This document shows positions 1-8,212 of a stretch of 39,194 bases of DNA, in pieces; position 1 is the first letter of the stretch, and each line of letters starts with the position of its first letter. The position numbers and the translations under genes are program-made. Source of the DNA: an uncultured Anaerolineales bacterium (lineage in GTDB: Bacteria; Chloroflexota; Anaerolineae; Anaerolineales; UBA6663); contig CALFZO010000153.1 of NCBI GenBank assembly GCA_937952305.1, positions 1 through 39,194 of the forward strand, read 5' to 3'. Under the pieces are notes generated by a model. It had not been told where the DNA came from and did not search any database. It saw nothing but the letters and a program-made list of their open reading frames with translations.

Positions 1-30
1 GGGCGCTTTGTGAACGGGATGGCCCATTTA

Positions 31-444
31 CTATAAGTCCGCAACACGCTCTAGCGCCAGGGTCGCAGCGACGAACGTCTCGGCAGCCGCGCGCGTTTGA
101 TCATGCAGGCCGATCAGTGCCGGTGGCGGCTCGGTGGCCGCGACCACGTCAGACAGTCGCAGGGCGGTGTCTAGGTCGCGTTGGGCGGCCTGGCTCTGGT
201 CGAGCAGCCGGGTATCGGCGCTGGTTAGGGCCGTTTGCAAGTGCGCGTCGAGAGACGCCCAGCCGTCCAACCAGCGGGCTGCCTGAACTCGGTAGAGCTC
301 GACCCGCCGGACGGCGGGAAGCAGCAGCACGGGCCGGCCATCTTCCGCGCGAGGCGATACGTGCCGCCCCAGCAGGAAGAGGGCCGCGATCAGGACGCTG
401 ATGGCCGACCACCACGCCCATTCGCGCCGGACTTCGATCGTCAT
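31..444 (-). CDS. small membrane-anchored protein, unknown function
   Basis: A 137-residue protein that I do not recognise. One hydrophobic segment at about residues 12-26 (SAISVLIAALFLLG) follows a charged start, so it is probably a single-pass protein with a short cytoplasmic N-terminus. The rest is a soluble, Ala/Leu-rich helical domain that could form a coiled coil or helical bundle. Its ATG overlaps the stop of the SSB gene in a 4-base ATGA junction, which makes it the last visible gene of the leftward replication operon. Co-transcription suggests a role tied to the element, such as maintenance, conjugation or host interaction, but nothing in the sequence shows which. The stop (TAG) is complete at the window's left edge. 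Confidence 0.7.
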   Translation of the reverse strand: MTIEVRREWAWWSAISVLIAALFLLGRHVSPRAEDGRPVLLLPAVRRVELYRVQAARWLDGWASLDAHLQTALTSADTRLLDQSQAAQRDLDTALRLSDVVAATEPPPALIGLHDQTRAAAETFVAATLALERVADL

Positions 445-947
445 AGCGCCTCTTCCAGTTCGAACTCGGCTCCGTCCGGCAGCATATCCACCGGCGCCAG
501 GCCCAACGCTTCGAGCTGGCTGCGCTCCTGCTCGCTGACCTCTTCGAGCTTGCGCTGCCGGTGGGCGTCGCCGCGCACGAAGTCACAGCCGCGCCCGAAC
601 ATCAAGCCCTGCGCGTTGATCTCCTGGACCAACCGCCAGCGCGCCGCGCGCTTGTCGTAGTAGCGGCGCGCCTCGCTCCAGCCGCTGATGCCCACCTCGG
701 CCCCCTTGCGCAGGTAGGCGTATTCCAGCGCCGCGCGCTCGCCATAGACGGCGACCCGCAACAGGTCGCAGCGGTCGGCTTTGGCTTTCGGCGGGCTGGC
801 CGGCGCCAGCGCCCCCCGGCCAAGTTGGGTGTTGTCGCGCGCCACGATCAGGTTGAACCGGATGTGGGGCGTCTTGCCGTCCAGGACTTCGAAGTGCGGA
901 TCGGCGGCCAGCCGGCCGCGAACCCAAACATGATTGTCACGAGGCAT
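441..947 (-). CDS. ssb: single-stranded DNA-binding protein (SSB), element type
   Basis: A 168-residue OB-fold SSB. The start MPRDNHVWVRGRLAADP, then IRFNLIVARD, a LLRVAVYGERAA-like strand and GAEVGISGW, match the usual order of SSB strands (cf. VxLxGRL, FxlAv, W..V..f/yG..A and GxxVxvxG). The usual acidic DDDIPF-type C-terminal tail is not present, although the end is acidic (FELEEAL), so partner binding may differ from housekeeping SSB. The ORF can be extended 10 codons upstream, but the ATG at 947 gives the normal SSB N-terminus and a short overlap with the end of dnaB. The position after a DnaB helicase and a loader supports a role in coating single-stranded DNA during element replication. 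Confidence 0.8.
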   Translation of the reverse strand: MPRDNHVWVRGRLAADPHFEVLDGKTPHIRFNLIVARDNTQLGRGALAPASPPKAKADRCDLLRVAVYGERAALEYAYLRKGAEVGISGWSEARRYYDKRAARWRLVQEINAQGLMFGRGCDFVRGDAHRQRKLEEVSEQERSQLEALGLAPVDMLPDGAEFELEEAL

Positions 948-2265
948 TGGTTTTCTCCGAGTGGGATGGTCCGACAAACAATGTCTGCGGGGCGCGGAAA
1001 GTCACGTCCAGCCCCGGATGGGTCGGGCCGTTCCGATGCTTGGCGACCAGCAACTGGGTCGCGCCATGTTCGTCGAGTGGGTGGATGAAGACGACCACGT
1101 CGGCGTCCTGCTCCTGGGAGCCCGACTCGCGTAAGTCTGAGAGCAGCGGGCGCTTGTCGGCGCGCTGCTCCACGGCCCGCGACAGTTGCGCGCCGGCGAC
1201 TACCGGCACGTTCAACTCGCCGGCCAGGAGCTTCAGGCTGCGCGATATCGACGCCACCTCCTGCTCACGGTTGGCGTAGTGCCCGTCGCCGCGCAGGAGT
1301 TGCAGGTAGTCCACGACGACCAGGTCGAGGCCTTCGATTTGCGCCAGGCGCAGGCAGTGCGCGCGGATCTGGGCCGGGGTCTCGGCCTCGCCGGGGCCGA
1401 AGAGCCGGACCGGCCAGCGTTTCAGGCTGGCCACGCCCTCGGCCAGGCGCGGCTTCTCGGACTCGCGGAGCAGGCCGAAGCGCAGCCGGCGGGCATCGAG
1501 GCCCGTGGCTTGCGCGAGCAGCCGCTCCACCAGCTGCAGGCCTGCCATCTCCAAAGAGAAGACGGCCACGCGGCGGCCGGTGTGCTGCGCGGCGTGTCGA
1601 GCTGCCCCGAGCAGCAGGCTGGACTTGCCGGTGCCCGGCCGCCCGGCCACGATGACGAAGTCCGACCGCTGCCAGCCGCCGAGCACCTCGTCCAGGGGCG
1701 CGAGGCCGGTGGCGAGGCCGGGCAGGGTCCCGCTGGCGGTGCGCTCCTGCGCGACGACCTCGTAGCGTTCGGCGGCCTCGGCCAGGGTTATCCCCTCGCG
1801 ATGACGGGCACTGCCTCGGACCTGTGCCAGGGCCGCTTCCGCATCGCCGAGCACCTCGTCCGGCCCACGACCCTCGTCGTAGGCCAGCCGGGCGATGTGG
1901 GACGCCGAGTCCAGCAGGCGCCGGCGCAGGGCGTCACGGGCGACGATCCGGCCGTAGGCCTCGGCGTGGAGGGACGACGGCACCGTGTTGAGGAGCTGCG
2001 CCAGGTAGGCCGTGCCGCCGAACTCGTCGAGCTGGCCGCGCCGCTCCAGGGAGTGCGAGACCGTCAGCACGTCGATGTGGGTCTGGTCGCGGAGCAGCTC
2101 CTCGAACGTGTCCCAGGCCCAGCGGTGCTTGATCAGGTAGAAGTCGTCGGCGCGCAGGAAGGGGCTGACCTCGAAGTAGGCGCCCGGGTGGATCAGGACG
2201 GAGCCCAGGACGGCCTGTTCGGCGTCGGTCGAATACAGGGCGGGAAGTGCCAGTGTGTCGCTCAT
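937..2265 (-). CDS. dnaB: replicative DNA helicase, DnaB family
   Basis: A 442-residue hexameric helicase of near-normal DnaB length. The N-terminal domain begins STDAEQAVLGSVLIHPGAY, as in DnaB. A linker region leads to the RecA-like C-terminal motor. Walker A is GRPGTGKSS at about residues 207-215, Walker B is LVVVDYLQLL near 315, and the late motif LSDLRESGSQEQDADVV is present. It unwinds duplex DNA ahead of the replication fork. An in-frame extension to 2496 exists, but its residues are low-complexity Arg/Pro/Ala and it overlaps the loader gene. The ATG at 2265 gives a 4-base ATGA overlap with that gene and the normal DnaB start. The neighbours are loader, initiator and SSB, so this is most likely an element-encoded copy rather than the host dnaB. 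No primase is visible. Confidence 0.93.
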   Translation of the reverse strand: MSDTLALPALYSTDAEQAVLGSVLIHPGAYFEVSPFLRADDFYLIKHRWAWDTFEELLRDQTHIDVLTVSHSLERRGQLDEFGGTAYLAQLLNTVPSSLHAEAYGRIVARDALRRRLLDSASHIARLAYDEGRGPDEVLGDAEAALAQVRGSARHREGITLAEAAERYEVVAQERTASGTLPGLATGLAPLDEVLGGWQRSDFVIVAGRPGTGKSSLLLGAARHAAQHTGRRVAVFSLEMAGLQLVERLLAQATGLDARRLRFGLLRESEKPRLAEGVASLKRWPVRLFGPGEAETPAQIRAHCLRLAQIEGLDLVVVDYLQLLRGDGHYANREQEVASISRSLKLLAGELNVPVVAGAQLSRAVEQRADKRPLLSDLRESGSQEQDADVVVFIHPLDEHGATQLLVAKHRNGPTHPGLDVTFRAPQTLFVGPSHSEKTNAS

Positions 2266-2798
2266 AGCGGGTCTCCGTGTCTGCCTTCCGCGATCAGGGG
2301 CACGACCGGCGTCGCGGTGAGCGCGGTCAGGGTCTGGCGCACGTCCGCTGGCAACAGGGCCAGGTCGGTCGCCTCGCGCAGCAGCTGGTCGTACAGGTCG
2401 CAGAAGTGCTTGCGTTCGGCCGCGACGTTGTCGCTCAAACACAGGCGCCGCCAGCCCGTGCGCCGGATGACCTCGGCCACGAGGGGATCGGACCATTCCG
2501 GCGTGCCGGCGTAGCCCACGCGCTGGATCGCCTGCAGCACCGTCTCCCAGGCCTCGCGCCCGGAGCGGGCGGCCCGCCGGTCGGGTAGGGCCTTCAGTGC
2601 GGCCCGGCGCAGCTCATGCACGCTCGGGAAGAACGCGCTCAGGCTGATGTGCGTCCGCGCGGCCAGCCAGAGCTGCTCCACCGGCAGATCGCCGAGCTCG
2701 CGGATATACACCGCCGGGGTGTGCTCGCCCGCGCTGTACATCGGGTAGGCGGCCTCCAGATAGGCCAGCACTTCCAGGATCTCAGTCTCGGTCGGCAC
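2262..2798 (-). CDS. helicase loader/inhibitor-like protein (G39P type)
   Basis: A 178-residue protein. Its N-terminal part reads MPTETEILEVLAYLEAAYP, then a helical stretch (LPVEQLWLAARTHISLSAFFPSVHELRRA). This is the layout of phage and plasmid helicase loader/inhibitor proteins of the G39P family, which have helices covering successive Ala/Tyr-Pro and 'FPSxxEl' motifs. The C-terminal half (REAWETVLQAIQRVGY, VIRRTGWRRLC, AERKHFCDLYDQLL) resembles the helicase-contacting half of such proteins. It sits immediately upstream of dnaB with an ATGA overlap, where a loader is expected, and overlaps the initiator gene by 17 bases. The assignment rests on pattern and context, and exact family membership is not proven here. 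Confidence 0.65.
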   Translation of the reverse strand: MPTETEILEVLAYLEAAYPMYSAGEHTPAVYIRELGDLPVEQLWLAARTHISLSAFFPSVHELRRAALKALPDRRAARSGREAWETVLQAIQRVGYAGTPEWSDPLVAEVIRRTGWRRLCLSDNVAAERKHFCDLYDQLLREATDLALLPADVRQTLTALTATPVVPLIAEGRHGDPL

Positions 2799-4155
2799 TG
2801 CGACTCCTTTCCAGGGCGCGCTGAAAGCCGCCCGTTCGTCTCTGGGTTGAAGACCGGCGTGGCCTATCCGCCTGGACGTTCCCGGCGGGCCGCGGCTGGT
2901 CTGGTCCGTTCTGGCGCCAGCGTTCCAGCATGCGCTGGGCGTACGGGATCACGTCCTTGGCGACCCCCAGGCTGTGAGCCAGAGCCTGCGTCACCCAGGC
3001 GGGGCCTGTGGACCCACGCGCCCGTGCAGCCTCATCGAATTGCGCCCCCATCCAGTTCAGGCGCGTGATCCGCGCCGGCGTCAGGGCCTCGCCCGCCTCG
3101 ATCAGGCGCTCGGCGGCTTCCGCAAGCTCCGGCAGCAGTCGCGCGCTGGGCTCCACATCGGCTTCCCCGTGACGGGCCTCGGCTTCCGGCTGGCTACGGG
3201 CGGCGCGTTCCGGCTCTGGGGCGGGTGAGGTGGAGGCGGGCTGCCGGGTGAGCGGCGGCTGGTTGCGGATGATGCGCGCGCACAGTGCGAAGGAGCGCGG
3301 CGGTGTGGGCCGGGCGAAGGCGGCGTCGATGCCGGTCCTGATCTCGTCGACTGTGTAGCCATCGGCTTGCAGTTGCCTGAGAGCGGCCGATTCCTTCTCT
3401 GAGAAGGTGACCGGCTGACCCTGGCGTTCGGCGAAGTGGGCGACGGCGGCTTCCTGGAAGTGAGAGGTCATCTCAAAATCGGGGTCGGGCGCGACCCCAC
3501 CCCCTCCTCCAGGACTCCCCTTATTTGTGCCCGATTCATGGACAGCCTCTGCCCGATTGGCGGGATCGGAGTCCGTGCCTGAAACTGGGGCACGGGCTAT
3601 CTGGAGCCGGGACCGGCCCGTGCCCGATAGTTGGGCACGGACCACATCCTTGGAGAGCACGTTGCTCAGGTTGCCGGCGATGATGTAGATCTTGCTCTTG
3701 GTGAACTGATGGCTGCTCCCAACCTGTAAGGGTCGCCGCCGCTCCGGATCGCCGGGGGCGGTGGGGCGCAGGTCGCAGATCGTCAGCAGTCCGCGCCGGG
3801 CCAGGCGCTGGGTGGCGGCTGCGATGGTGTCGCGCTTCACGTTGCCGAGTTCCCGAGACAGGCCCAGGTCCGAGACCGTGGCATACAGCCGGCCCTCGTC
3901 CGCCGCGCTGATGAGACCCTTGCCGAGCAGCTCCTGAAAGAACTCGCCGCGCAGCGGGCGGGCGTGCAGACCGATGGCGATCAGGACGACGAGATCGGTG
4001 CCGTGATGGCCGCAGAACTGGCCCAGCCAACCCGAGGTGAGGGCATCGGCGAAGAAGCTGATGGAGACGTCGAAGGTCTCTGACCAGCGCGGCTGTTCGG
4101 CCTCGACCGTCAGTTCCTGCTGGTACGCGATGCGGATGATGCGCTGAGTGCTCAT
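2782..4155 (-). CDS. winged-helix replication initiator-like protein
   Basis: A 457-residue protein. The N-terminal part (about 25-175) looks like a helix-turn-helix/winged-helix DNA-binding domain: DLVVLIAIGLHARPL, then LGNVKRDTIAAATQRLARRGLLTIC, then a beta region. A Gly/Ser-rich linker with GSPGGGGGV follows at about residues 228-238. A second helical domain (FSEKESAALRQLQADGYTVD, RSFALCARII) recalls DnaD-like or plasmid replication proteins. The C-terminal tail is Arg-rich and probably disordered. The order initiator, loader, dnaB, ssb suggests it recognises the element's origin and recruits loader and helicase. A tight AGGA sequence lies just upstream of the ATG. It could instead be a transcription factor, but the context favours replication. 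Confidence 0.6.
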   Translation of the reverse strand: MSTQRIIRIAYQQELTVEAEQPRWSETFDVSISFFADALTSGWLGQFCGHHGTDLVVLIAIGLHARPLRGEFFQELLGKGLISAADEGRLYATVSDLGLSRELGNVKRDTIAAATQRLARRGLLTICDLRPTAPGDPERRRPLQVGSSHQFTKSKIYIIAGNLSNVLSKDVVRAQLSGTGRSRLQIARAPVSGTDSDPANRAEAVHESGTNKGSPGGGGGVAPDPDFEMTSHFQEAAVAHFAERQGQPVTFSEKESAALRQLQADGYTVDEIRTGIDAAFARPTPPRSFALCARIIRNQPPLTRQPASTSPAPEPERAARSQPEAEARHGEADVEPSARLLPELAEAAERLIEAGEALTPARITRLNWMGAQFDEAARARGSTGPAWVTQALAHSLGVAKDVIPYAQRMLERWRQNGPDQPRPAGNVQADRPRRSSTQRRTGGFQRALERSRSADRD

Positions 4156-4194
4156 AAGTCCTGCAGCATGAAACCCGTGCAGGATGCCGCCCGC

Positions 4195-4611
4195 CTAGAG
4201 TTCCACCCCCAGATGGCCGGTATCCAGCTCTTCCGGGCCCTGTCCGTGGGCCTGGCCCGGCCTGTCCGCGTTTGGCTGGCGCCCGTTGCGCAGCAAGTCG
4301 ATGATGACGGCCTCTACCGAGTCGGATGGAGCGGCCTCGATCGCGGCGATCACGTGCGCGTCATGCCGGGGATAGAACTCCAGGTCGGCGTGGAGCACGA
4401 GGCGTCCATCCTTGCGCTGCCGGAAGCGCCGGCTCGGCTCGAGGGCCGCGAAGCGGTCGACGTAGGCGCGCAGGGCGCTGGTGACCGGGCCGGCCAGGTT
4501 GTCGCTCGTCTCCAGCGCGTGGATGACGGCGTCATCCTGGCCCTTTGCCAGGGTGATGCTCACGACGGCGATCACGGTGCCGTTGGGGCGGTGGCGGAGT
4601 TTGCGCGTCAT
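4195..4611 (-). CDS. ParR-like partition adaptor, small DNA-binding protein
   Basis: A 138-residue protein translated from an ATG that overlaps the parM stop (ATGA). The N-terminal third reads VIAVVSITLAKGQDDAVIHAL, then NLAGPVTSALRAYVDRF. A short beta strand followed by two helices is the pattern of ribbon-helix-helix ParR/StbB-type proteins, which bind the centromere and the end of ParM filaments. The C-terminal region is polar and probably flexible. ParR is usually encoded directly downstream of parM, as here. I infer the role from the fold pattern and position, because ParR proteins are too divergent for a firm match by eye. A 39-base gap separates it from the initiator gene. Confidence 0.55.
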   Translation of the reverse strand: MTRKLRHRPNGTVIAVVSITLAKGQDDAVIHALETSDNLAGPVTSALRAYVDRFAALEPSRRFRQRKDGRLVLHADLEFYPRHDAHVIAAIEAAPSDSVEAVIIDLLRNGRQPNADRPGQAHGQGPEELDTGHLGVEL

Positions 4612-5588
4612 GCCGCGTTCTTCATCCCGTACTTGTACAGGCCGCGCACATTGGCCGTCACCGGGTCTTCGGGCCAATGGACGGCCGCGCCCTTGGCGGT
4701 AAGGGCGTAGCGCAGCCGGTCGCCCAGCACGACGCTGCCGCCGCCACAGGGGATGACGACGTCGAAGCGCTTCAGGTTGGCCGCGATCCGTTTGAGGGCA
4801 GCCAGGATTTCGTGGAGGTAACCGTCCAGGTCGGCGCTGTCGAACTTCAAGCCCCCGCTGCGGAGCGCTTCGTCGAGCTCCATCACGTCGTGCCCGTTGG
4901 TGGCCACTCTCTCTAGGAGGCGGCGGACCCCCACTTCCGCGCCGCCCACGAACGACTCCAGCACCTGGCCATTCTTGAGAACGTAGACGTCCAGGGTGTT
5001 CATGCCGATGTCTACCACCAGGACCTCGCACCGGCTCACGCCGGCGCGGGCCTGCAAGTCATCGTCGTAGGCGTAGTCGAGGTAGGCGCCAGCCGGCTGT
5101 GCCAGCACCTTGATGCGGGCGATGGAGAACTGCACAGCCTGGCCGCCCACGCTGTATTCGTGCGTGGTCTTGAGGCCCTTGAGTTGCCCCATCACGGTCT
5201 GAGCCTGTTGCAGGTCTTCCAGGAGCGGCACCGGCAGGCCGACGACGAGCATCGCGTCGCCCAGTGGCCCGTTCTGCACCTGCGCCAGCGCCGCGTAGAG
5301 CAGCGCCATGCGCTCTGGGCTGACGAGCGAGGAGAAATCCATCGAGGTGCGCAGCGCGCCCTTTGCAGTTGCGCCAGCGCCGACGGCGTACTCGTGGCCG
5401 TTGAAACTGACCAGGGTGGCGTGCCGGCCGGCGGACTTCAGGCCAATCGCGGCCATCCCGATGTTGCGCGGGATGCTGATATGCGAGGGAACCAGGCCGA
5501 TTTGACCCCCGACGCAGACCTTGGTGTTGCCGAATCCGGGGTCATAACCGATGATGGGCGCGTGAAGAGAAGAATGTGTGGGTGACAT
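4608..5588 (-). CDS. parM: actin-like plasmid segregation ATPase, ParM/StbA type
   Basis: A 326-residue actin-like ATPase. All three nucleotide-binding motifs are visible: phosphate-1 GYDPGFGNTKV at residues 14-24, phosphate-2 VVDIGMNTLDVYVL at about 191-204, and the adenosine motif IPCGGGSVVLGD at about 279-290. The C-terminal DPVTANVRGLYKYG is typical of ParM/Alp proteins. Such proteins form filaments that push plasmid copies apart. I chose the ATG at 5588 because a GGAG sequence lies about 9 bases upstream of it and the protein then starts just before the first ATPase motif. An upstream ATG at 5639 is possible but falls inside the hairpin described separately. This is the first gene of the leftward operon and overlaps the ParR-like gene by 4 bases. 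Confidence 0.88.
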   Translation of the reverse strand: MSPTHSSLHAPIIGYDPGFGNTKVCVGGQIGLVPSHISIPRNIGMAAIGLKSAGRHATLVSFNGHEYAVGAGATAKGALRTSMDFSSLVSPERMALLYAALAQVQNGPLGDAMLVVGLPVPLLEDLQQAQTVMGQLKGLKTTHEYSVGGQAVQFSIARIKVLAQPAGAYLDYAYDDDLQARAGVSRCEVLVVDIGMNTLDVYVLKNGQVLESFVGGAEVGVRRLLERVATNGHDVMELDEALRSGGLKFDSADLDGYLHEILAALKRIAANLKRFDVVIPCGGGSVVLGDRLRYALTAKGAAVHWPEDPVTANVRGLYKYGMKNAA

Positions 5589-5813
5589 AGATGTGGGCTC
5601 CGTGTAGGTGATCGTGTGGCATAAACGAAAACGCGACACCGATCCGGGCGCTAAACGTCAGCGCCTCGGGATGGGTGTCGCGAGGGATTCCATCGGCCGC
5701 CCGGGTAGGGCGGTACGGGGATGTCCAGGTCAGGTAGAATGAACGTTACGCGATTAGATGACTCCGCGCGCCTTGGCGACGCGATGTTGATCCTCTGAGC
5801 TGCAACGCCACCC
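5589..5813. other. divergent control region between parM operon and GAF gene
   Basis: A 225-base gap between divergent operons. It contains the parM ribosome-binding site (GGAG on the minus strand near 5598-5601), the large hairpin at 5632-5682, and a TAGAAT hexamer at 5735-5740 that could be a -10 box for the rightward GAF gene, although no convincing -35 box accompanies it. It is the natural place for the element's partition centromere, its operator or its boundary with chromosomal DNA. No integrase site, tRNA or direct-repeat pair was found. Confidence 0.5.
5632..5682. repeat. large interrupted hairpin upstream of parM
   Basis: The outer arms CGCGACACC (5632-5640) and GGTGTCGCG (5674-5682) are perfect 9-base complements. 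Inside them ATCC (5642-5645) pairs with GGAT (5669-5672), and GGCGCT (5647-5652) pairs with AGCGCC (5660-5665) around a 7-base loop. The total is about 19 pairs, well above what a 51-base segment would show by chance. It lies about 45 bases upstream of the parM start. Candidate roles are operator or centromere for the ParR-like protein, an origin structure, or a bidirectional terminator. Confidence 0.75.
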
Positions 5814-6290
5814 ATGCCGGCCGGCCCTCTGTTGACCACTGTCCAGCGCCTGATCGCCAGCGACCTGCCTCGGCCCGATCTCCTGGCTCGGACCGTCGCC
5901 GCCGTCGGCGAGGCGTTTGATTTCATCGATGTGGGCGTGCTGCTGGTGGACCCGCACGACGCGGAACAGCTGATCCTGCGCGCCTCCAACTACGCCGGTT
6001 TCCCGGACGCCGTCGACCAGTACCGCCAGCCGCGCGCCGGCGGCGTCATCGGGCGCGCGCTGCGCCAGGGCCGGCAACTGCTCGTGGCCGATGTCCAGCA
6101 GGACCCTGATTATCAGCCGCTGCCGGGCGTGGCCATTGCCGCCGAATTGGTGACGCCGCTGTGGGTGGGCGGCGCGCTCGTAGGCGTGCTTAACGTTGAG
6201 TCCGAGCACCCGATCACGCCGGAAACCGCGGCTGCCGTCGGCGCGGTGGCGGCCCTGCTGAGCGCGGCGCTGGAGGCGCGGACCGCATGA
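5814..6290 (+). CDS. GAF domain protein
   Basis: A 158-residue protein that is essentially one GAF domain. The LLARTVAAVGEAFDF helix is followed by DVGVLLVDPHDAEQLILRAS, then GGVIGRALRQGRQLLVADVQQDPDY and AELVTPLWVGGALVGVLNVES. This is the standard GAF order of strand, 'G..G.a...g....v.dv..dp.y' and 'a.PL..g..vGVL.ves'. GAF domains bind small ligands or act as input modules. No output domain is attached, so it may sense on its own or act as an fRMsr-like enzyme, though I see no clear fRMsr cysteine set. It shares an ATGA junction with the following oxidoreductase. No clear ribosome-binding site precedes the ATG. Confidence 0.8.
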   Translation: MPAGPLLTTVQRLIASDLPRPDLLARTVAAVGEAFDFIDVGVLLVDPHDAEQLILRASNYAGFPDAVDQYRQPRAGGVIGRALRQGRQLLVADVQQDPDYQPLPGVAIAAELVTPLWVGGALVGVLNVESEHPITPETAAAVGAVAALLSAALEARTA

Positions 6291-7387
6291 CGACATCACC
6301 GGATCGCGTACGCACGGCCGTGATCGGCACAAGCTGGTGGGCGGAGGGCGCGCATCTGCCCGGATTGCGCGCCCGGCCGGACGTGGAACTGGCGGCCCTG
6401 TGCGGACGCAACCCCCAGCGCCTGGCCGAGATGGCGGCGAAGTACGCGATCCCGCGCACTTTCACCGATTATCACGCCATGCTGGCCGAGGTCCGGCCGG
6501 AGGTGGTGGTGGTGGCCACCCCTAATCACACGCACGCGCCCATGACGCTGGCGGCGCTGGAGGCCGGCGCGCACGTGATCTGTGAAAAGCCGCTGGCTCT
6601 GGACGCCGCCCAGGCGGCGGCGATGCTGGCGCGGGCGGAGGCACTGGGCCGGCGGCACCTGGTCTTGTTCTCGTATCGCGGCCTGCCGGCGCCGCGTTTT
6701 TTGAAGACCCTGATCGATGACGGGTATATCGGCCGCCCCCACCATGTACAGGGGACGTATCTGCACGCCTCCTGGCTGGACGTGAACCGGCCCGCCAACT
6801 GGAAATTCCTGAAGGCCGAGGGCGGCAGCGGCGTGCTGCATGACCTCGGCGCTCACGTTATCGACCTGGTGCAATGGTGGTTGGGGCCGGCGGTGCGCGC
6901 CGCGGGCAGCCTGCGCACGTTTATCGGCGAGCGGCCCCGGGCCGACGGGACGCGCGTGGCCGTGGAGACCGACGACGCGGCCGCCTGCGTGCTCGAATTG
7001 GCCGAGGGCGCCCAAGTGACGCTGCAGGTCTCGCGCGTGGCGCCGGGTCGGCACAATTACCAGCGTTTCGAGTTGTACGGCGATCGAGGCGTTTTGGTGT
7101 ACGAGTACGAGCAGGCCTGGGCGCACCTGGGCCGCGTGTGGGGGGCGCGCGCGGGCGAAGGGGAACTGCGGCCGATCCCGCTGCCCGACGACCTGGCGGC
7201 GGGCTTTGCGGGGCCGGAGACCTTTCCGGCCGTCTACCGGGCGCTGACCGATCCCTTCTTCGCCAGCCTGCGCGCGGCCGGTCCGGCCGCGGCGCCCAGC
7301 TTTTTCGACGGCCTGGCCGCGCAGCGCGTCATCGAGGCGGTGTTGCGCTCGGCCGAGAGCGGTCGCTGGGAGAGCGTGGGCGGGTAG
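6287..7387 (+). CDS. Gfo/Idh/MocA family NAD(P)-dependent oxidoreductase
   Basis: A 366-residue dehydrogenase of usual family length. The N-terminal Rossmann fold starts RTAVIGTSWWAEGAHLPGL. The glycine motif is unusual (GTSWW in place of GxGxxG). The diagnostic CEKPLALD motif is at about residues 98-105, with the catalytic lysine of the EKP triad. The C-terminal Gfo/Idh/MocA domain includes GSGVLHDLGAHVIDLVQWWLG. Members oxidise or reduce sugars, inositols and related polyols using NAD(P). The substrate cannot be read from sequence. Translationally coupled to the GAF gene and convergent with the HEAT-repeat gene (18-base gap). Confidence 0.9.
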   Translation: MTTSPDRVRTAVIGTSWWAEGAHLPGLRARPDVELAALCGRNPQRLAEMAAKYAIPRTFTDYHAMLAEVRPEVVVVATPNHTHAPMTLAALEAGAHVICEKPLALDAAQAAAMLARAEALGRRHLVLFSYRGLPAPRFLKTLIDDGYIGRPHHVQGTYLHASWLDVNRPANWKFLKAEGGSGVLHDLGAHVIDLVQWWLGPAVRAAGSLRTFIGERPRADGTRVAVETDDAAACVLELAEGAQVTLQVSRVAPGRHNYQRFELYGDRGVLVYEYEQAWAHLGRVWGARAGEGELRPIPLPDDLAAGFAGPETFPAVYRALTDPFFASLRAAGPAAAPSFFDGLAAQRVIEAVLRSAESGRWESVGG

Positions 7388-7405
7388 GCGCAGGCGCGCC
7401 GCCGC

Positions 7406-8212
7406 CTACGATTGGCGCAGCAGCTCGGCGCAGCGCGCGGCCCGGTTGGCGATGGTATGCGCCGGGGCTTCCTGGGCCAGCTTCTCGACCACAGGCAGGG
7501 CCTGCGGATCGCGGATCAATTCCAGCGCCTCCAGCGCCAGCTTGCACGTCGTCCACACCATCTGCAACGGTTCTTCCTCGCTGTAGCGCTGGCGGGCGGT
7601 GGGGGCCCAATCGCTGGCCGGCAGCCGAATCATCGCCAACAACAAATCGGTCAGCGGCTTGACGGCGCGTGGATCGCGCAGTTGGCCCAGCGCGCGGACC
7701 GCCGCCCAGCGTGGGAACGGCTGGCCGTCGGTCTGCATCATGCGCACGAGCGGCTCGAAGGCGCGCGGGTCGCGCAGGACGCCCAGCGTCTCGGCGGCGG
7801 CGGCTCGCCGATCGGCGTGGCTGCTGCTCAGCACATCGATGAGCGGCCCCACCGCGCGCGCGTCGCCGCGCTGGCCCAGCGCCAGCGCCACAGCCTCGCG
7901 GACATAGTCGTCGCCGTCGTGGGCGGCTGCCACCAACGCGTCGGCGGCGCGCGGATCGGGCAGGGCGCCCAGCAGAGCGGCGGCGCGGCTGCGCGCCTCT
8001 GCCTCCAATTCGCCCAGGTTAGGGCCGATCCCCAGGAAGCCGGTGACGCGCCGGGGCTTCGGCCAGTTGTAGCGGCGGCCCAGGATCGCGGTCAGCGTGT
8101 CCAGGGCGGCGAGGCCAGCCTGGCGCAATTCGTGTTCGCCCTGGGTGCGGGCGGCCTCGTCTGGTTGGTACAGGCGATTGGCGGAGATATCGACATCGGC
8201 CATGATGCTCAC
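7406..8212 (-). CDS. HEAT-repeat protein
   Basis: A 268-residue protein built largely of PBS-lyase/HEAT-like repeats. Successive units include LLGALPDPRAADALVAA, EAVALALGQRGDARAVGPL, AAAETLGVLRDPRAFEPL and WAAVRALGQLRDPRAVKPL, each a helix pair with the R/DPRA turn. Such solenoids act as protein-binding scaffolds, and some relate to phycobilin lyases, but no catalytic residues are evident. The first start is GTG at 8212, in a GTGA overlap with the YbaK gene. An in-frame ATG at 8203 is an alternative. Co-expression with a tRNA-deacylase-like protein does not by itself explain its job. Confidence 0.82.
   Translation of the reverse strand: MSIMADVDISANRLYQPDEAARTQGEHELRQAGLAALDTLTAILGRRYNWPKPRRVTGFLGIGPNLGELEAEARSRAAALLGALPDPRAADALVAAAHDGDDYVREAVALALGQRGDARAVGPLIDVLSSSHADRRAAAAETLGVLRDPRAFEPLVRMMQTDGQPFPRWAAVRALGQLRDPRAVKPLTDLLLAMIRLPASDWAPTARQRYSEEEPLQMVWTTCKLALEALELIRDPQALPVVEKLAQEAPAHTIANRAARCAELLRQS

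Noticed and set aside
2266..2496. N-terminal extension of DnaB by 77 codons
   Set aside because: The added residues are Arg/Pro-rich, lie over the loader gene, and the shorter start gives an ATGA junction and a normal DnaB N-terminus.
1186..2514. A 442-codon plus-strand open frame opposite dnaB
   Set aside because: DnaB motifs are unambiguous on the minus strand, and this frame shows no domain.
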